Source: Methylobacterium terricola (GTDB lineage: Bacteria; Pseudomonadota; Alphaproteobacteria; Rhizobiales; Beijerinckiaceae). From it: a stretch of DNA of 64,000 nucleotides. The translations under genes and the position numbers were made by a program. This document shows positions 7,854 through 16,793 of this stretch, one piece after another (position 1 is the first letter of the stretch; each line of letters starts with the position of its first letter). Below the pieces are notes generated by a model. That model was not told the DNA's origin, did not search any database, and was given only the letters and a program-made list of their open reading frames with translations. The DNA lies in the NCBI RefSeq assembly GCF_006151805.1, contig NZ_VDDA01000001.1, positions 434,001-498,000 of the forward strand, read 5' to 3'.

Positions 7854-8602
7854 CCGACGAGAGCTTGCGCAAGAGAGCCGAGGCCCTGGGGCCCTGGTTC
7901 CACAACATCGAGATCGCGCCCGGCGTGTTCACCGCGCCCGACCACTTCCTCGGCGACTACCCGATGGTGAAGTGGCGCGGCTTCGCCGACGCCGTGCCGG
8001 CGGACCTCACGGGGAAGACGGTGCTCGACATCGGCTGCAATGCCGGCTTCTACGCCGTCGAGATGAAGCGGCGCGGCGCCGCCCGGGTGCTCGGGATCGA
8101 CGAGGACGAGCGCTACCTGAGCCAAGCCCGCTTCGTCGCCGCGGCGCTGGGCGCCGAGATCGAGTTCCGCACCCTCTCGGTCTACGACGTCGGGGCGCTG
8201 GGCGAGCGGTTCGACGTCGTGCTGTTCATGGGCGTGCTCTACCACCTGCGCCATCCGCTCCTCGCCCTCGACCTGATCCACACCCACGTCGCCGGCGACC
8301 TGATGGTGTTCCAGTCGATGCAGCGGGGCGCGAAGACCGTGGCGCCGGTCGCAGACGACTACGATTTCTTCGAGACCGGCCATTTCGACGATCCGGGCTA
8401 CCCGAAGCTGCACTTCATCGAGCGGAACTATGCCGGCGACCCGACCAACTGGTGGGCACCCAACCGCGCCGGCACCGAGGCGATGCTGCGGGCCGCAGGC
8501 TTCCGCATCGAGGCGCATCCGGAGGAGGAGGTCTATCTCTGCCGCCGGACCGCGACCCCGGCCGATTGCCGGCCGGTCTACCCGGCGCGGCCGCCGGCTT
8601 GA
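7850..8602 (+). CDS. SAM-dependent methyltransferase, TIGR04290-like
   Basis: The 250-residue product has the class I SAM-binding motif VLDIGCNAGFYAVEM (58-72) and the acidic loop GIDEDERYLSQA, followed by DVVLFMGVLYHLRHP as motif IV. The N-terminal block ALGPWFHNIEIAPGVFTAPDH is typical of a family annotated as TIGR04290/CmoB-like methyltransferase, often found near glycan genes; this assignment is from memory. The target is unknown. It overlaps the phosphatase gene by four bases. The xylosidase/PIG-L pair 6 kb away may belong to the same glycan-related functional set. Confidence 0.85.
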   Translation: MTDESLRKRAEALGPWFHNIEIAPGVFTAPDHFLGDYPMVKWRGFADAVPADLTGKTVLDIGCNAGFYAVEMKRRGAARVLGIDEDERYLSQARFVAAALGAEIEFRTLSVYDVGALGERFDVVLFMGVLYHLRHPLLALDLIHTHVAGDLMVFQSMQRGAKTVAPVADDYDFFETGHFDDPGYPKLHFIERNYAGDPTNWWAPNRAGTEAMLRAAGFRIEAHPEEEVYLCRRTATPADCRPVYPARPPA

Positions 8603-8709
8603 GCGGTACACGGGGCTGATGCGCGTCCTATAACGGGCGCAAGGGCACGCGGCTTGCCACGCTTGCGGTGCCCTCGAAGGACCCGCGCGCCCGTGACCCC
8701 TCCCGCCCG

Positions 8710-10809
8710 ATGAAGCTCACGATCCGCCGCGGTACCCTGCGCGAGCCGGGCCCCGACCTCGCCCGGCTGCCGGTGGCGCCGGACCTCACCGGCATCAACA
8801 TCGCCGAGGGCCTGCGGGCCGCGGTCGCCTTCGCGAGCATCGTCCTGCTCGATCTCTGGCTGCACTGGCCGCCGCTCCTCATCATGGCGCTCGCGGCCAA
8901 CCTCACCTGCTTCTGCGACATCGGCGGGCCGATCCGGCCGCGCCTGCGGGCGCTTCTCGCCTTCGCGGGCCTCGGCGGCCTGTTCTGGGGCGCCTTCGGG
9001 GTGATGGAGGGCCATGGGCCGGCCCTGGTGCTGCCGGTGGCGCTCGTCGTCATCTTCGGCTGCACCTTCGCGCGGGTCTGGGGCGTGCCGGCCCAGACCG
9101 TCGGCAACGTCCTGGTGGTGGTGCTGTGCCTCGCCCTCGACCGGGCGCTCAGCGTCGAGCAGGCCCTGGTCGTCACCGGCATGTTCTGGGCCGGGGGGCT
9201 GTGGGCCGCCTTCCTCACCCTGGTGGTGTGGCGGCTCCATCCCTACCGGCCGGCGCATGCGGCGATCGGGGGCGTCTGGCGCGGGCTCTCGCGCCTCGCC
9301 CGCGACCTGCGCCGGCTCTCGACCGATCCGGACAGCGCCAGCCTCCACGATACAGGGCTGGCGGTCTGGGAGGCCCATGCCCGGGGTCACCGCCGGGCGG
9401 TGCGCGACGCGATCGAGGCCGCCCGCACCCTGGTGCTCGACCTCGCCCGCAGCCGCGCCCGGCTCTCGGAGCGCAACGCCCGGGCGCTGATCCGGCTCGA
9501 GGCGGCCGAGCAGCTGTTCGGCGTGATGATTGCCCTGTCGGACTACCTGGAGCGGGCCACGCCGGCGCAGCGGGCGGAGGCCGCCAGGCTCCTGCGCCTG
9601 CTGCCGCCGATGCTGAAGATCTTGAGCCGGGCGATCCGCCGCGACCGCCCGGTGGACCTCAGGCGCATCGAGCGGGCGCTTGCCCGGGCGAAGCCCGCTC
9701 CCGACGCCGATCCCGCCTTCCGGCGGATGGCCGGGCGCATCCTCGACCGGGTGCGGATCGGCGCCAAGCTGTCGGGGCCGGAGGACCTGGCCGGCAGCGG
9801 GGGACTTGCCGGCGCGCCGGCCCCGCCCTGGCGCGAGACCGTGCTGCAGCCCTTGCGCGCCAACCTGACCTGGTCCTCGGCCAATCTCCGTCACGCCGTG
9901 CGGGCGACCGTGGTGGCGGTGCCGGCGCTCGCCGTCACCTTCTGGTGGCCCGGCCCGTTCACCCACTGGCTCACCATCACCGTGGTGCTGACGATGCAGC
10001 CCTTCTATGCCGCCACCTGGCAGCGGGCGCTGGAGCGCATCGGCGGCACGGTGCTGGGCGGCGTGATCGGGGCGGTGCTCGCCTTCTACGCCACGTCGCC
10101 GGTCATCCTCGCCCTGATGATGGTGCCGCTAAGCGTGATCGGCTTCGCCGCCCGCGGCGTCAGCTACGGCACCTTCATCGCCTGCCTGACGCCGCTCATC
10201 GTGGTGCTGGTGGAGCTGGTCGAGCCCGGGCATTCGTCCTGGGAGATCGTCGGGATGCGGGCCCTGTTCACGGTGCTCGGCGGCGTCGTGGCGGTGCTGG
10301 CCGGCCTGCTGCTCTGGCCGCTCTGGGAGCCCGGCCGGGTGCGCGACGCGCTGCGGACCGCGCTCCAGACCCATGCCCGCTACGCCGAGGCCGTGGTGGC
10401 CGAGCGCCTCGGCGAGGGCCCGGTGGCGGCGGCCGAGACCGCCGCCCGGGCGGCGGGGCTCGCCAGCAACAACCTGGAAGCGGCCCTGTCCCGCGCCCTG
10501 CAGGAGCCGCGCCGCCGCGGCCATTCCCGCATCGAGGCCGCGATGGTCGCCGACGCCACCCTGCGCCGCATGGCCGGCCGTCTGGCGATCCTGCGCCACG
10601 AGCCGGAGCCTGCGGAGACCGAGGCCGTGACGTGGCGGGCCTGGCGGGAGTGGCTGGCCGGAGCGCTCGCCGCGACCGCCTCCGGCGACCGGCTGCCGCC
10701 GAAGCCCGAGGGGGCGGAGTCGGCGGCCTTCGGGCGCATCGCGGCGCAGGTCGAGTTGCTGGCCGCGACGCTGAAGCGGGCGGGGATCGGCGGGCGGGAG
10801 GCGGCGTGA
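8710..10809 (+). CDS. FUSC family inner-membrane protein (aromatic-acid efflux-like)
   Basis: A 699-residue protein of the FUSC/YccS-AaeB class, which export aromatic acids or related toxic anions. Two halves each carry a cluster of hydrophobic segments: residues about 30-175 (FASIVLLDLWLHWPPLLIMALA onward) and about 390-540 (VTFWWPGPFTHWLTITVVLTMQPFY, the signature FUSC segment), separated and followed by long soluble helical regions. The start is uncertain: ATG 8710 begins the conserved part, while a GTG at 8668 would add 14 residues; neither has a good ribosome site. It stands alone between the methyltransferase gene and a family A repeat. No HlyD-like AaeA partner is adjacent, which is usual for AaeB systems. 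Confidence 0.83.
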   Translation: MKLTIRRGTLREPGPDLARLPVAPDLTGINIAEGLRAAVAFASIVLLDLWLHWPPLLIMALAANLTCFCDIGGPIRPRLRALLAFAGLGGLFWGAFGVMEGHGPALVLPVALVVIFGCTFARVWGVPAQTVGNVLVVVLCLALDRALSVEQALVVTGMFWAGGLWAAFLTLVVWRLHPYRPAHAAIGGVWRGLSRLARDLRRLSTDPDSASLHDTGLAVWEAHARGHRRAVRDAIEAARTLVLDLARSRARLSERNARALIRLEAAEQLFGVMIALSDYLERATPAQRAEAARLLRLLPPMLKILSRAIRRDRPVDLRRIERALARAKPAPDADPAFRRMAGRILDRVRIGAKLSGPEDLAGSGGLAGAPAPPWRETVLQPLRANLTWSSANLRHAVRATVVAVPALAVTFWWPGPFTHWLTITVVLTMQPFYAATWQRALERIGGTVLGGVIGAVLAFYATSPVILALMMVPLSVIGFAARGVSYGTFIACLTPLIVVLVELVEPGHSSWEIVGMRALFTVLGGVVAVLAGLLLWPLWEPGRVRDALRTALQTHARYAEAVVAERLGEGPVAAAETAARAAGLASNNLEAALSRALQEPRRRGHSRIEAAMVADATLRRMAGRLAILRHEPEPAETEAVTWRAWREWLAGALAATASGDRLPPKPEGAESAAFGRIAAQVELLAATLKRAGIGGREAA

Positions 10810-10884
10810 GGGCGGGTTCGATCCACTCTGGCAGAACAGGTGCGATGGCCGCCTAATCCTTAGGAGTACAGGGAGAGCACATCT

Positions 10885-10949
10885 CCCCTCTCCCACACCT
10901 TGCAGCGATGCCGGGCAAGCCCGGCATCGCCTGGAGAGGGGATCCCGCG
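10885..10949. repeat. Family A repeat, 65-base copy 3
   Basis: These 65 bases match 131-195 with two substitutions. They contain a perfect hairpin, GCGATGCCGGGC / GCCCGGCATCGC, enclosed by CCCCTCTCC and GGAGAGGGG arms and closing GATCCCGCG. The copy lies in the convergent gap between the FUSC gene and the SDR gene of the thiamine-regulated operon and may act as a shared transcription end. Confidence 0.8.
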
Positions 10950-11000
10950 CTATACTGTCTTGGTGGATATAAGATGGAAGCAGCGCGTCCAACCTTCATC

Positions 11001-11768
11001 TCACCCCATCACCAGCCCGCCATCCACGTACAAGACCTGCCCGGTGACGAAACGGCTGTCGTCGCCCGCCAGGAACAGCACCGGCCCGGCCACGTCCTCC
11101 GGCGTCGCGAGGCGGCGCAACGGGGTCTGGGCGATCAGCGCCTCGCGCACCGCTTCCGGCGTGTCCCGGCTCGCCTCGGTCGGGGTGACGAGGCCCGGCG
11201 CGACGCAGTTCACCCGCACGCCGACCGGTCCGAGCTCGGCCGCGAGGTTGCGGCTGAAGCCGACCAGCGCCGCCTTGGCGGTGGTGTAGTCGTGATACGG
11301 AATGCTCGGCCGTGCGACGAGGTCGCTCGCGAGGTTGACGATGCTTCCGCCGCTGCGCCGGGTCAGGAGCGGCAGCATCGCCTGGACGACCGTGTAGGTC
11401 GCCCGGACCGCGCCGTCGAACTGGCGCTGATAGGCCTCCCACGGCACGTCGCGGAAGCGCGGACGGCGGTCGGGATCGAAGCGGTAGGGCGCGAAGGCGT
11501 TGTTGACGACCGCGTCGAGCCGGCCGACCTCCTCGGCGATCCTGTCCGCCAGCCCCGCCACCGCATGGGCCTCGGTCACGTCGGCGGCGACCGTCAGCGC
11601 CTGGCCGCCGAGCGCCCGGCACCGCTCGGCCACGTCTTGCGCGGCGGCGTGGCTCTCGCGGTAGTTCACGATCACCAGGCCGCCCTCGGCGGCGAACGCC
11701 GTGGCGATCGCCGCGCCGATGCCGCGGCTCGCCCCCGTGACCAGGATGGCGCGGTCGCGGAACCTCAC
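11001..11768 (-). CDS. SDR family oxidoreductase, last gene of the TPP-riboswitch operon
   Basis: A 255-residue classical short-chain dehydrogenase/reductase of the FabG type. Cofactor motif VTGASRGIG lies at about residues 9-17, the NNA motif near residue 85 (VVNNAFAPY), the active-site block YHDYTTAKAAL carries the Tyr-x-x-x-Lys pair, and VAPGLVTPT follows. NADPH-dependent reduction of an aldehyde or ketone is the family expectation. It starts at GTG 11768, overlapping the stop of the binding-protein gene by four bases (GTGA), so it is translationally coupled into the riboswitch-controlled operon. In that context it could reduce the aldehyde made by the LuxC-like enzyme to an alcohol; this is inference. 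Confidence 0.88.
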   Translation of the reverse strand: MRFRDRAILVTGASRGIGAAIATAFAAEGGLVIVNYRESHAAAQDVAERCRALGGQALTVAADVTEAHAVAGLADRIAEEVGRLDAVVNNAFAPYRFDPDRRPRFRDVPWEAYQRQFDGAVRATYTVVQAMLPLLTRRSGGSIVNLASDLVARPSIPYHDYTTAKAALVGFSRNLAAELGPVGVRVNCVAPGLVTPTEASRDTPEAVREALIAQTPLRRLATPEDVAGPVLFLAGDDSRFVTGQVLYVDGGLVMG

Positions 11769-12754
11769 CGCGCGTCCTCCTTGGCCGGGATCAGGTCGCT
11801 CTTCACCACCTGGACCATGTCGAGCGTCTTGCCGATCAGGCCGAGCTGGCGGAACTGGTCGGCGCCCTGCTGCAGGATCGCCGGATCGAAATGGCCGAGG
11901 CCCTCGCGCTCGGTGGTCGGCGACACGCTCGACAGGTTGCGCAAGGCGATGACCTCGCGGTTGATCGCCTCGTCGCGGCCGTTGATCGCCCGGGTGACGG
12001 CGAGCCGCGCCGCCTCGTCGGGCTTGGCGATCATCCAGGCGGCGGAATCGCGGTAGGCGGCGAGGAAGCGCTTCAGCAGCGGCTTCTTCGCCTCGTAATC
12101 TTTTCGCGAGACCACGAAGATGTCGCTCGGCAGGTTGAGGTGGTCGCGCACCTCGATCACGTCGACCTCGCCGAGGCCCTTGGCGCGGCCGACGAGCAGC
12201 CCGGTATCGGTGGCCGCCGTCGCGTCGACCTGGCCCTGGATCAGGGGGGCGAAGTTGAGGAGGCCGGTCACCTCCACCGTCACGTCGCTCTCCTTGAGGC
12301 CGGCGCTCGCGAGCAGCAGCAGGAGGTGCTGGCGCGTGCCGCTCGCCAGGCTGTAGACGCCGACGCGCTTGCCCCTGAGATCGGCGGCCGTGCGGATGCC
12401 GCTTCTCTTGGGCGAGACGACGTTGAACACGTTCTGCGGGTAGATATTGTAGATCGCGACCAGATCCGCGCCCTTGTCGAGGGCGAGGTAGAGCGAGGCC
12501 GGATCGGTGAAGGCGATGTCGGCCTGGCCGGCCAGCAGCGCCTGGATCGCCGAGCCGCCGCCATTGCCCGGCACGTAGTCGAGGGCGATGCCGCGGGCCT
12601 TGAACAGGCCGTGATCGGGCTCGGCGAGCAGGTTGGTGATCTCGCTGATCGGCTGGCTCCAGCCCCCGACGGTGAATTTTTCGAGGGCCTGCGCGAAGGC
12701 CGGGGAGCCGAGCCACGTCAGCGCGAGAACGAGGAGCAGGCGTAGGGACGGCAT
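11765..12754 (-). CDS. ABC transporter substrate-binding protein (NMT1/SsuA-like)
   Basis: The 329-residue protein has a Sec signal peptide (MPSLRLLLVLALTWLGSPAFAQA, cleavage near residue 22) and the type II periplasmic binding fold of the NMT1/THI5/SsuA family: FTVGGWSQPISEIT, GNGGGSAIQALLAGQADIAFTDPASLY, and GKRVGVYSLASGTRQHL. Members bind thiamine pyrimidine precursors, sulfonates or nitrate. It has no cysteine-rich CCCxC motif of the yeast THI5 enzymes, so it is a transporter component, not an HMP synthase. It follows the permease gene by five bases and overlaps the SDR gene. Riboswitch control argues for a thiamine-related ligand. Confidence 0.88.
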   Translation of the reverse strand: MPSLRLLLVLALTWLGSPAFAQALEKFTVGGWSQPISEITNLLAEPDHGLFKARGIALDYVPGNGGGSAIQALLAGQADIAFTDPASLYLALDKGADLVAIYNIYPQNVFNVVSPKRSGIRTAADLRGKRVGVYSLASGTRQHLLLLLASAGLKESDVTVEVTGLLNFAPLIQGQVDATAATDTGLLVGRAKGLGEVDVIEVRDHLNLPSDIFVVSRKDYEAKKPLLKRFLAAYRDSAAWMIAKPDEAARLAVTRAINGRDEAINREVIALRNLSSVSPTTEREGLGHFDPAILQQGADQFRQLGLIGKTLDMVQVVKSDLIPAKEDAR

Positions 12755-12759
12755 CGTGT

Positions 12760-13509
12760 TCAACCTCTCGCGTAGCGTTTCAGGATCAGGGCTTCGACTC
12801 CCCGCGCGGCCTCGTAGACGGCCATGCCGAGGGCGGTGATCACCACGAACAACGCCACGATCAGGCTCGAATCCATCACGCTCTGCGCGGCGATGATCGA
12901 GGCGCCGAGGCCCTGGCGCCCGCCGACGAACTCGCCCACCACCGCGCCGACCAGCGCCAGCACGATGGCGACGCGGAACCCCGCCAGGATCACCGGCAAA
13001 GCCGAGGGCAGCTTCAGGCGCAGCAGCGTCCGGACCCGGCCCGCGCCGAGCATCCGGAACAGCTCGCGCTGGCCGGGATCGACCTGGGTCAGCCCGGTCA
13101 GGGTGTTCTCGAACAGCGGAAAGAAGCAGATCAGCGCGGTGATCACCACGGTCGGCGTCAGGCCGAAGCCGAACCACAGGATCAGCAGGGGGCCGAGCGC
13201 CAGCTTCGGCACCAGCTGGCTCGCCAGCACGTAGGGGCGCAGGACCCGGTGGAGCGCCGGCCACTCGGCGAGCAGGATGCCGGCGCCGAGGCCGAGGATC
13301 GTGCCGGCCAGGAGACCGAGCGCCATCTCCGTCGCGGTGACGCGCAGGTGCGGCCACAGCCGGCCGGAGACGATCTCGCCCCACAGCGTCTCGGCCACGG
13401 CGGAGGGCGGCGGCAGGACGAGGGGAGAGACGGCGCCCGACCGGCACCACGCCTCCCAGGCGGCGACGAGCCCGGCGAGCAGCAGGGCGGAGGCGAGGCG
13501 CGTCCTCAC
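12760..13509 (-). CDS. ABC transporter permease (SsuC/ThiX-like)
   Basis: A 249-residue inner-membrane permease with about six hydrophobic segments, starting with an N-terminal anchor (LASALLLAGLVAAWEAW). The binding-protein-dependent transport signature appears as ELFRMLGAGRVRTLLRLKLPSALP (EAA loop that docks with the ATPase). It overlaps the ATPase gene by four bases and precedes the binding-protein gene by five, so it belongs to the thiamine-regulated importer. Family members include SsuC (sulfonates), TauC and ThiX (formylaminopyrimidine). Confidence 0.9.
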   Translation of the reverse strand: MRTRLASALLLAGLVAAWEAWCRSGAVSPLVLPPPSAVAETLWGEIVSGRLWPHLRVTATEMALGLLAGTILGLGAGILLAEWPALHRVLRPYVLASQLVPKLALGPLLILWFGFGLTPTVVITALICFFPLFENTLTGLTQVDPGQRELFRMLGAGRVRTLLRLKLPSALPVILAGFRVAIVLALVGAVVGEFVGGRQGLGASIIAAQSVMDSSLIVALFVVITALGMAVYEAARGVEALILKRYARG

Positions 13510-14276
13510 GCGGCCCGCCCGATCGCGGCGGAATCCATGATCCCGCGCAAGGACCGGCAGACGGCCCCGAAGGCGGGCTCGTAGCGGATGCCTGGGGGAC
13601 GCGGCCGGGTCAGCGGCACCGCACCCTCGTGGATCAGGCGGCCTTCCGCCATCACGCCGACCCGGTCGCCGAGATAGACGGCCTCCGCGATGTCGTGGGT
13701 GACGAACAGGGCGGCGGTGCCGCTGGAGGCGCAGAGGCGCAGGAGGTCGTCCTGCAACTCCTCGCGGGTCAGCGCGTCGAGGGCGGCGAAGGGCTCGTCG
13801 AGGAGCAGCAGGTCCGGGCGGCCGACCAGCGCGCGGGCCAGCGCGACCCGGCTCTGCTGCCCGCCCGACAGGGCGCCGGGCCGGCGCTCCGCCAGCGCCC
13901 CGAGGCCCATCGCCGTCAGGAGGTCGCGGGCGGCGTCCCGGTCGGGGGCTTGCGGCCGGCGCCTGAGCGAGACCGGCAGCAGGACGTTGTCGAGGGCCGA
14001 GAGCCAGCCGAGCAGGGTCGGGGCCTGGAACACGAAGCCGACCCGCGGCGACGGCCCGGCGAGCGCCACGCCGTCGATCCGCACGATCCCGTCGTCCGGC
14101 GCCAGCAGCCCGGCGGCGAGCTTGAGCAGGGTGGTCTTGCCGCAGCCGCTGCGGCCGAGCAGGCAGTGGATCGCCCCGCGGGGAAGCCTCCAGTCGACCC
14201 CCGCGACGGTGTCGGCCGCGTCGCCCGGGAAGCGGTAGCGCACGCCCTCGAGCGACAGGAACGCGTCAGTCGGCAT
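13506..14276 (-). CDS. ABC transporter ATP-binding protein (SsuB/ThiZ-like)
   Basis: The 256-residue ATPase has Walker A GRSGCGKTT (41-49), Q-loop VFQAPTLLGWLSALDNV, signature LSGGQQSRVALARAL, Walker B LLLLDEPFAALD and the switch histidine in FVTHDIAEAV. It powers the importer formed with the adjacent permease and binding protein. The gene begins 11 bases before the end of the LuxC-like gene and overlaps the permease gene by four bases, so it sits in the middle of an unbroken coupled operon linking enzymes to transporter. Confidence 0.92.
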   Translation of the reverse strand: MPTDAFLSLEGVRYRFPGDAADTVAGVDWRLPRGAIHCLLGRSGCGKTTLLKLAAGLLAPDDGIVRIDGVALAGPSPRVGFVFQAPTLLGWLSALDNVLLPVSLRRRPQAPDRDAARDLLTAMGLGALAERRPGALSGGQQSRVALARALVGRPDLLLLDEPFAALDALTREELQDDLLRLCASSGTAALFVTHDIAEAVYLGDRVGVMAEGRLIHEGAVPLTRPRPPGIRYEPAFGAVCRSLRGIMDSAAIGRAA

Positions 14277-15720
14277 AGGGCGCGAAGCCTTCCGCCGCCG
14301 CCTCGGCGCCGGCCTCGATCTCCGTCACCGTGACGAGGTCGAGCAGGCTGAAGCGGCCGTCATGGTGCCAGCCGGCCTCCGGTGCGGTCATGCGGCCGAT
14401 GGCCGAGATCCGGGTGACGCCGACGGCGGCGAGGTCGTCGGCGAGCGCCACGAGCCGCGCGGGCGCGGCGGCGATGCCGGCGGTCTGGAGATAGGCCCGG
14501 TGGGGGGCGACCAGGGCCGGCACCTCGGCGAGGTCGTCGACCGCCACCACGGCGAGGCTGCGGTTGAGGCCGGACGGGCTCAAGGTCGCGGGTCGGTCGA
14601 GCAGGACGACGCTCCAGGGATCGGCCGGGTCGCCGAGGAGGCTGGCGCAGCCATCCAGCGCCCGCATCTCGTGGCCGCTGCGCCAGGCGGCGATGGCCGA
14701 GGATTCGGCCTGATCGAGCCGTCGGCGCGGGTGTCGGCTCGCCAGGGCGGCGAGGGCGTGGGCGAGGTGACGGGCGAACTCGTCCGGCGCGGTCGCGCCG
14801 CCGCGCTCGACGAACAGCATCTGCGGCGCGTAGCAGCCCTGCTGCTCGTAGCGCACCATGTCGTGGGCAGCGAGCTGCGCCAGGGGACCGGCGCGGCGGC
14901 TGTCCAGCGCCTCGCGGCCGACCATCGCGAAGCCGATGCGGTGGCCGTGCGGCAGGAAGCGGGTCGTCACAGGCAGCTTGGCACGGAGCGCCGCCAGGGT
15001 GTCGTTGCCGCCATAGGCCATGACGCAATCCGCCGCCGTGAGATACGCGGCTTCCGCCCCGCCCGCGCCGCCCTTCCACCAGGTGATCGCCAGGCACTCG
15101 CCGAGTTCGGGGTCGGCCTCGGCGATGAGGTGCGCGAACCATCCGGCGGTCAGCGGCTCGGCCGAAGCGAGCTTGCCGACCGTGCCGGCCTTGACCAGCA
15201 GGCCGGCGACGAGGCTCCATAGCGGCAGGGCCGGGACGTTGCCGGCCCAGACATGGAGCAGCAGGTCGGGCCCCCGGGCCCGGACGAGCCCGCCCTTCAC
15301 CGCCGGCTGGAAACCGTCGAGCACGCCGGGATTCGAAAAGTCCTCGGCGAGGAAGCGCAGCAGCTGCGGCTTGCGGAAGGTCTTGAGATAGCTCGTCAGG
15401 CCGAGCCGCACGGTCTCGCGGTCGTAGCCGGTGACGACCGGCAGCAGGGCCTCGGCCTTGCGGCGCAGGGGGTGGGCGCGGTCGAGCAGGCAGGCGCTCG
15501 CCCGGTCGATGGCCGCGACGATGCGGGCGGTCTCCATCCGCCGCAAGGTCTCGCGGGCGCGGGTGCGGACATGGGCGCACAGGGCGCTCGCCTGCGCGTC
15601 GCTCAAGTCCGGCAGCGCCACCGCGACGGTCTCGCCCCAGGCGCGGTGCTCGACGACGCGCCGGCCGACCGCCTCCGAGAAGATGTCCGGCAGGTGGCCG
15701 GCCTGCTCGACCGCGCTCAT
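14266..15720 (-). CDS. LuxC-like acyl-CoA/acyl reductase
   Basis: A 484-residue member of the LuxC family, which reduces an enzyme-bound acyl thioester to an aldehyde with NADPH. The catalytic cysteine context YEQQGCYAPQ is present at residue 296, close to the catalytic Cys (about 286) of luminescence LuxC; LAITWWKGG and VMAYGGNDTL correspond to cofactor-site blocks. No LuxA, LuxB or LuxD is nearby, so luminescence is not implied. It overlaps the LuxE-like gene by four bases (ATGA). Together the pair should activate and reduce a carboxylic acid. Their placement behind a TPP riboswitch suggests a thiamine-derived or thiamine-precursor acid; that substrate is inference. Confidence 0.87.
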   Translation of the reverse strand: MSAVEQAGHLPDIFSEAVGRRVVEHRAWGETVAVALPDLSDAQASALCAHVRTRARETLRRMETARIVAAIDRASACLLDRAHPLRRKAEALLPVVTGYDRETVRLGLTSYLKTFRKPQLLRFLAEDFSNPGVLDGFQPAVKGGLVRARGPDLLLHVWAGNVPALPLWSLVAGLLVKAGTVGKLASAEPLTAGWFAHLIAEADPELGECLAITWWKGGAGGAEAAYLTAADCVMAYGGNDTLAALRAKLPVTTRFLPHGHRIGFAMVGREALDSRRAGPLAQLAAHDMVRYEQQGCYAPQMLFVERGGATAPDEFARHLAHALAALASRHPRRRLDQAESSAIAAWRSGHEMRALDGCASLLGDPADPWSVVLLDRPATLSPSGLNRSLAVVAVDDLAEVPALVAPHRAYLQTAGIAAAPARLVALADDLAAVGVTRISAIGRMTAPEAGWHHDGRFSLLDLVTVTEIEAGAEAAAEGFAPYAD

Positions 15721-16793
15721 CCCTGTGCGGCGGCCAGGAACTCGGCGACCGCCACCGAGCAGCCGCGCGAGGCCGAGCCCTCGACCCGGCCGAGCAGCCG
15801 GAAGCCGCCGGGCACGATCACCCCGGCATCCTCGGTCAGGATCGCCGAGACCGAATTGAAATGGGCGAGGTCGTGGTGGACCAGAACGCCGGTCTCGCCC
15901 TCAGGGACATCCGCGCCGGTGAGCGGATCGACGACGCGGCTGCGGATCCAGTGCGGGCCGGACTTCACCGGTGGGCAGACGGCGTTGCCGTCGTCGTAGA
16001 ACTGGGTGCTCAGTTCGGTCATGCCGTACATGTTGAGGCAGGACTCGCGCGGCACGCCGAAGGCCTCCGACAATGCATCGTAGAACGCATCGGGCTCGAT
16101 CTCCCGCGACTGGCCCTTGAAGCCGCCGGTATCGAAGAGAAAGCTGCCCGGCGGCAGGGCGAAGCGACGGCCCTGCGCGGCGAGCGCATCCATGACCGGG
16201 ACGAAGGCGTAGGTCGCGCCCAGCAGCGCGGTGGGCTCGCCCGAGGCCTCGGCCTCCGAGAGCGCGGCGAGCAGCGCGTCGAGGTCGAGGCCGCCGGGGC
16301 CGACGAAGACCGCGCTGTCCGGCGTGCCGAACCGATCCTTCGCCAGGGCGAGGTAATGGGCGAGGGAGGAGTTCGGCAGGGCCGCCTCGTCCGGGAACAG
16401 GATCCCCATCCTGATCCGCTCGCGCCCCCGCATGATCCGGGCGGCGAAGCCGCTGAGCATCGAGGCGTCGTAGACCGCGAGCGTCGGGTGGTAGCTGCGG
16501 CCGTGCCCGCTCCCGGTCGTGCCGCTCGTCATGAACACCCGCTCGGCCGCGTCCGGCGGACAGCAGCTCAAGGTGAGGTCCTTGAACGCCTTGATCGGCA
16601 CCGCCGGGATGTCGCGCCAGCGCCGCACCGTGAGCGGCGTGCGCCCGCGCTGTTGCGCGAAGCGGCGATAGGGCGCGTTGTGGGTGAACTGGTAGGCGAA
16701 GACCCGCAGAGCGACCGCCTCGAACTCGGCGTCGGTCGCCCCCGGCCGGCCGATGACAGCGAGCAGGGCATCGACGATCTCGGCTTGCGACAT
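15717..16793 (-). CDS. LuxE-like acyl-protein synthetase
   Basis: The 358-residue protein belongs to the LuxE acyl-protein synthetase/acyl-adenylate family. It has the nucleotide loop FMTSGTTGSG (about 89-96) and NMYGMTELSTQFYDD. LuxE enzymes adenylate a carboxylic acid and pass the acyl group to the LuxC partner. I chose ATG 16793 because GAGGTG lies seven bases upstream; ATG 16847 is in frame but lacks a ribosome site and sits in the putative expression platform of the riboswitch. It is the first gene after the TPP aptamer and is coupled to the LuxC-like gene. The two cysteines in LTLSCCPPD are notable but not known catalytic residues. Confidence 0.86.
   Translation of the reverse strand: MSQAEIVDALLAVIGRPGATDAEFEAVALRVFAYQFTHNAPYRRFAQQRGRTPLTVRRWRDIPAVPIKAFKDLTLSCCPPDAAERVFMTSGTTGSGHGRSYHPTLAVYDASMLSGFAARIMRGRERIRMGILFPDEAALPNSSLAHYLALAKDRFGTPDSAVFVGPGGLDLDALLAALSEAEASGEPTALLGATYAFVPVMDALAAQGRRFALPPGSFLFDTGGFKGQSREIEPDAFYDALSEAFGVPRESCLNMYGMTELSTQFYDDGNAVCPPVKSGPHWIRSRVVDPLTGADVPEGETGVLVHHDLAHFNSVSAILTEDAGVIVPGGFRLLGRVEGSASRGCSVAVAEFLAAAQG

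Noticed and set aside
14266..16793. Bioluminescence operon from LuxC and LuxE homologues
   Set aside because: No luciferase (LuxA/LuxB) or transferase (LuxD) gene is present, and the operon carries a TPP riboswitch and an ABC importer.
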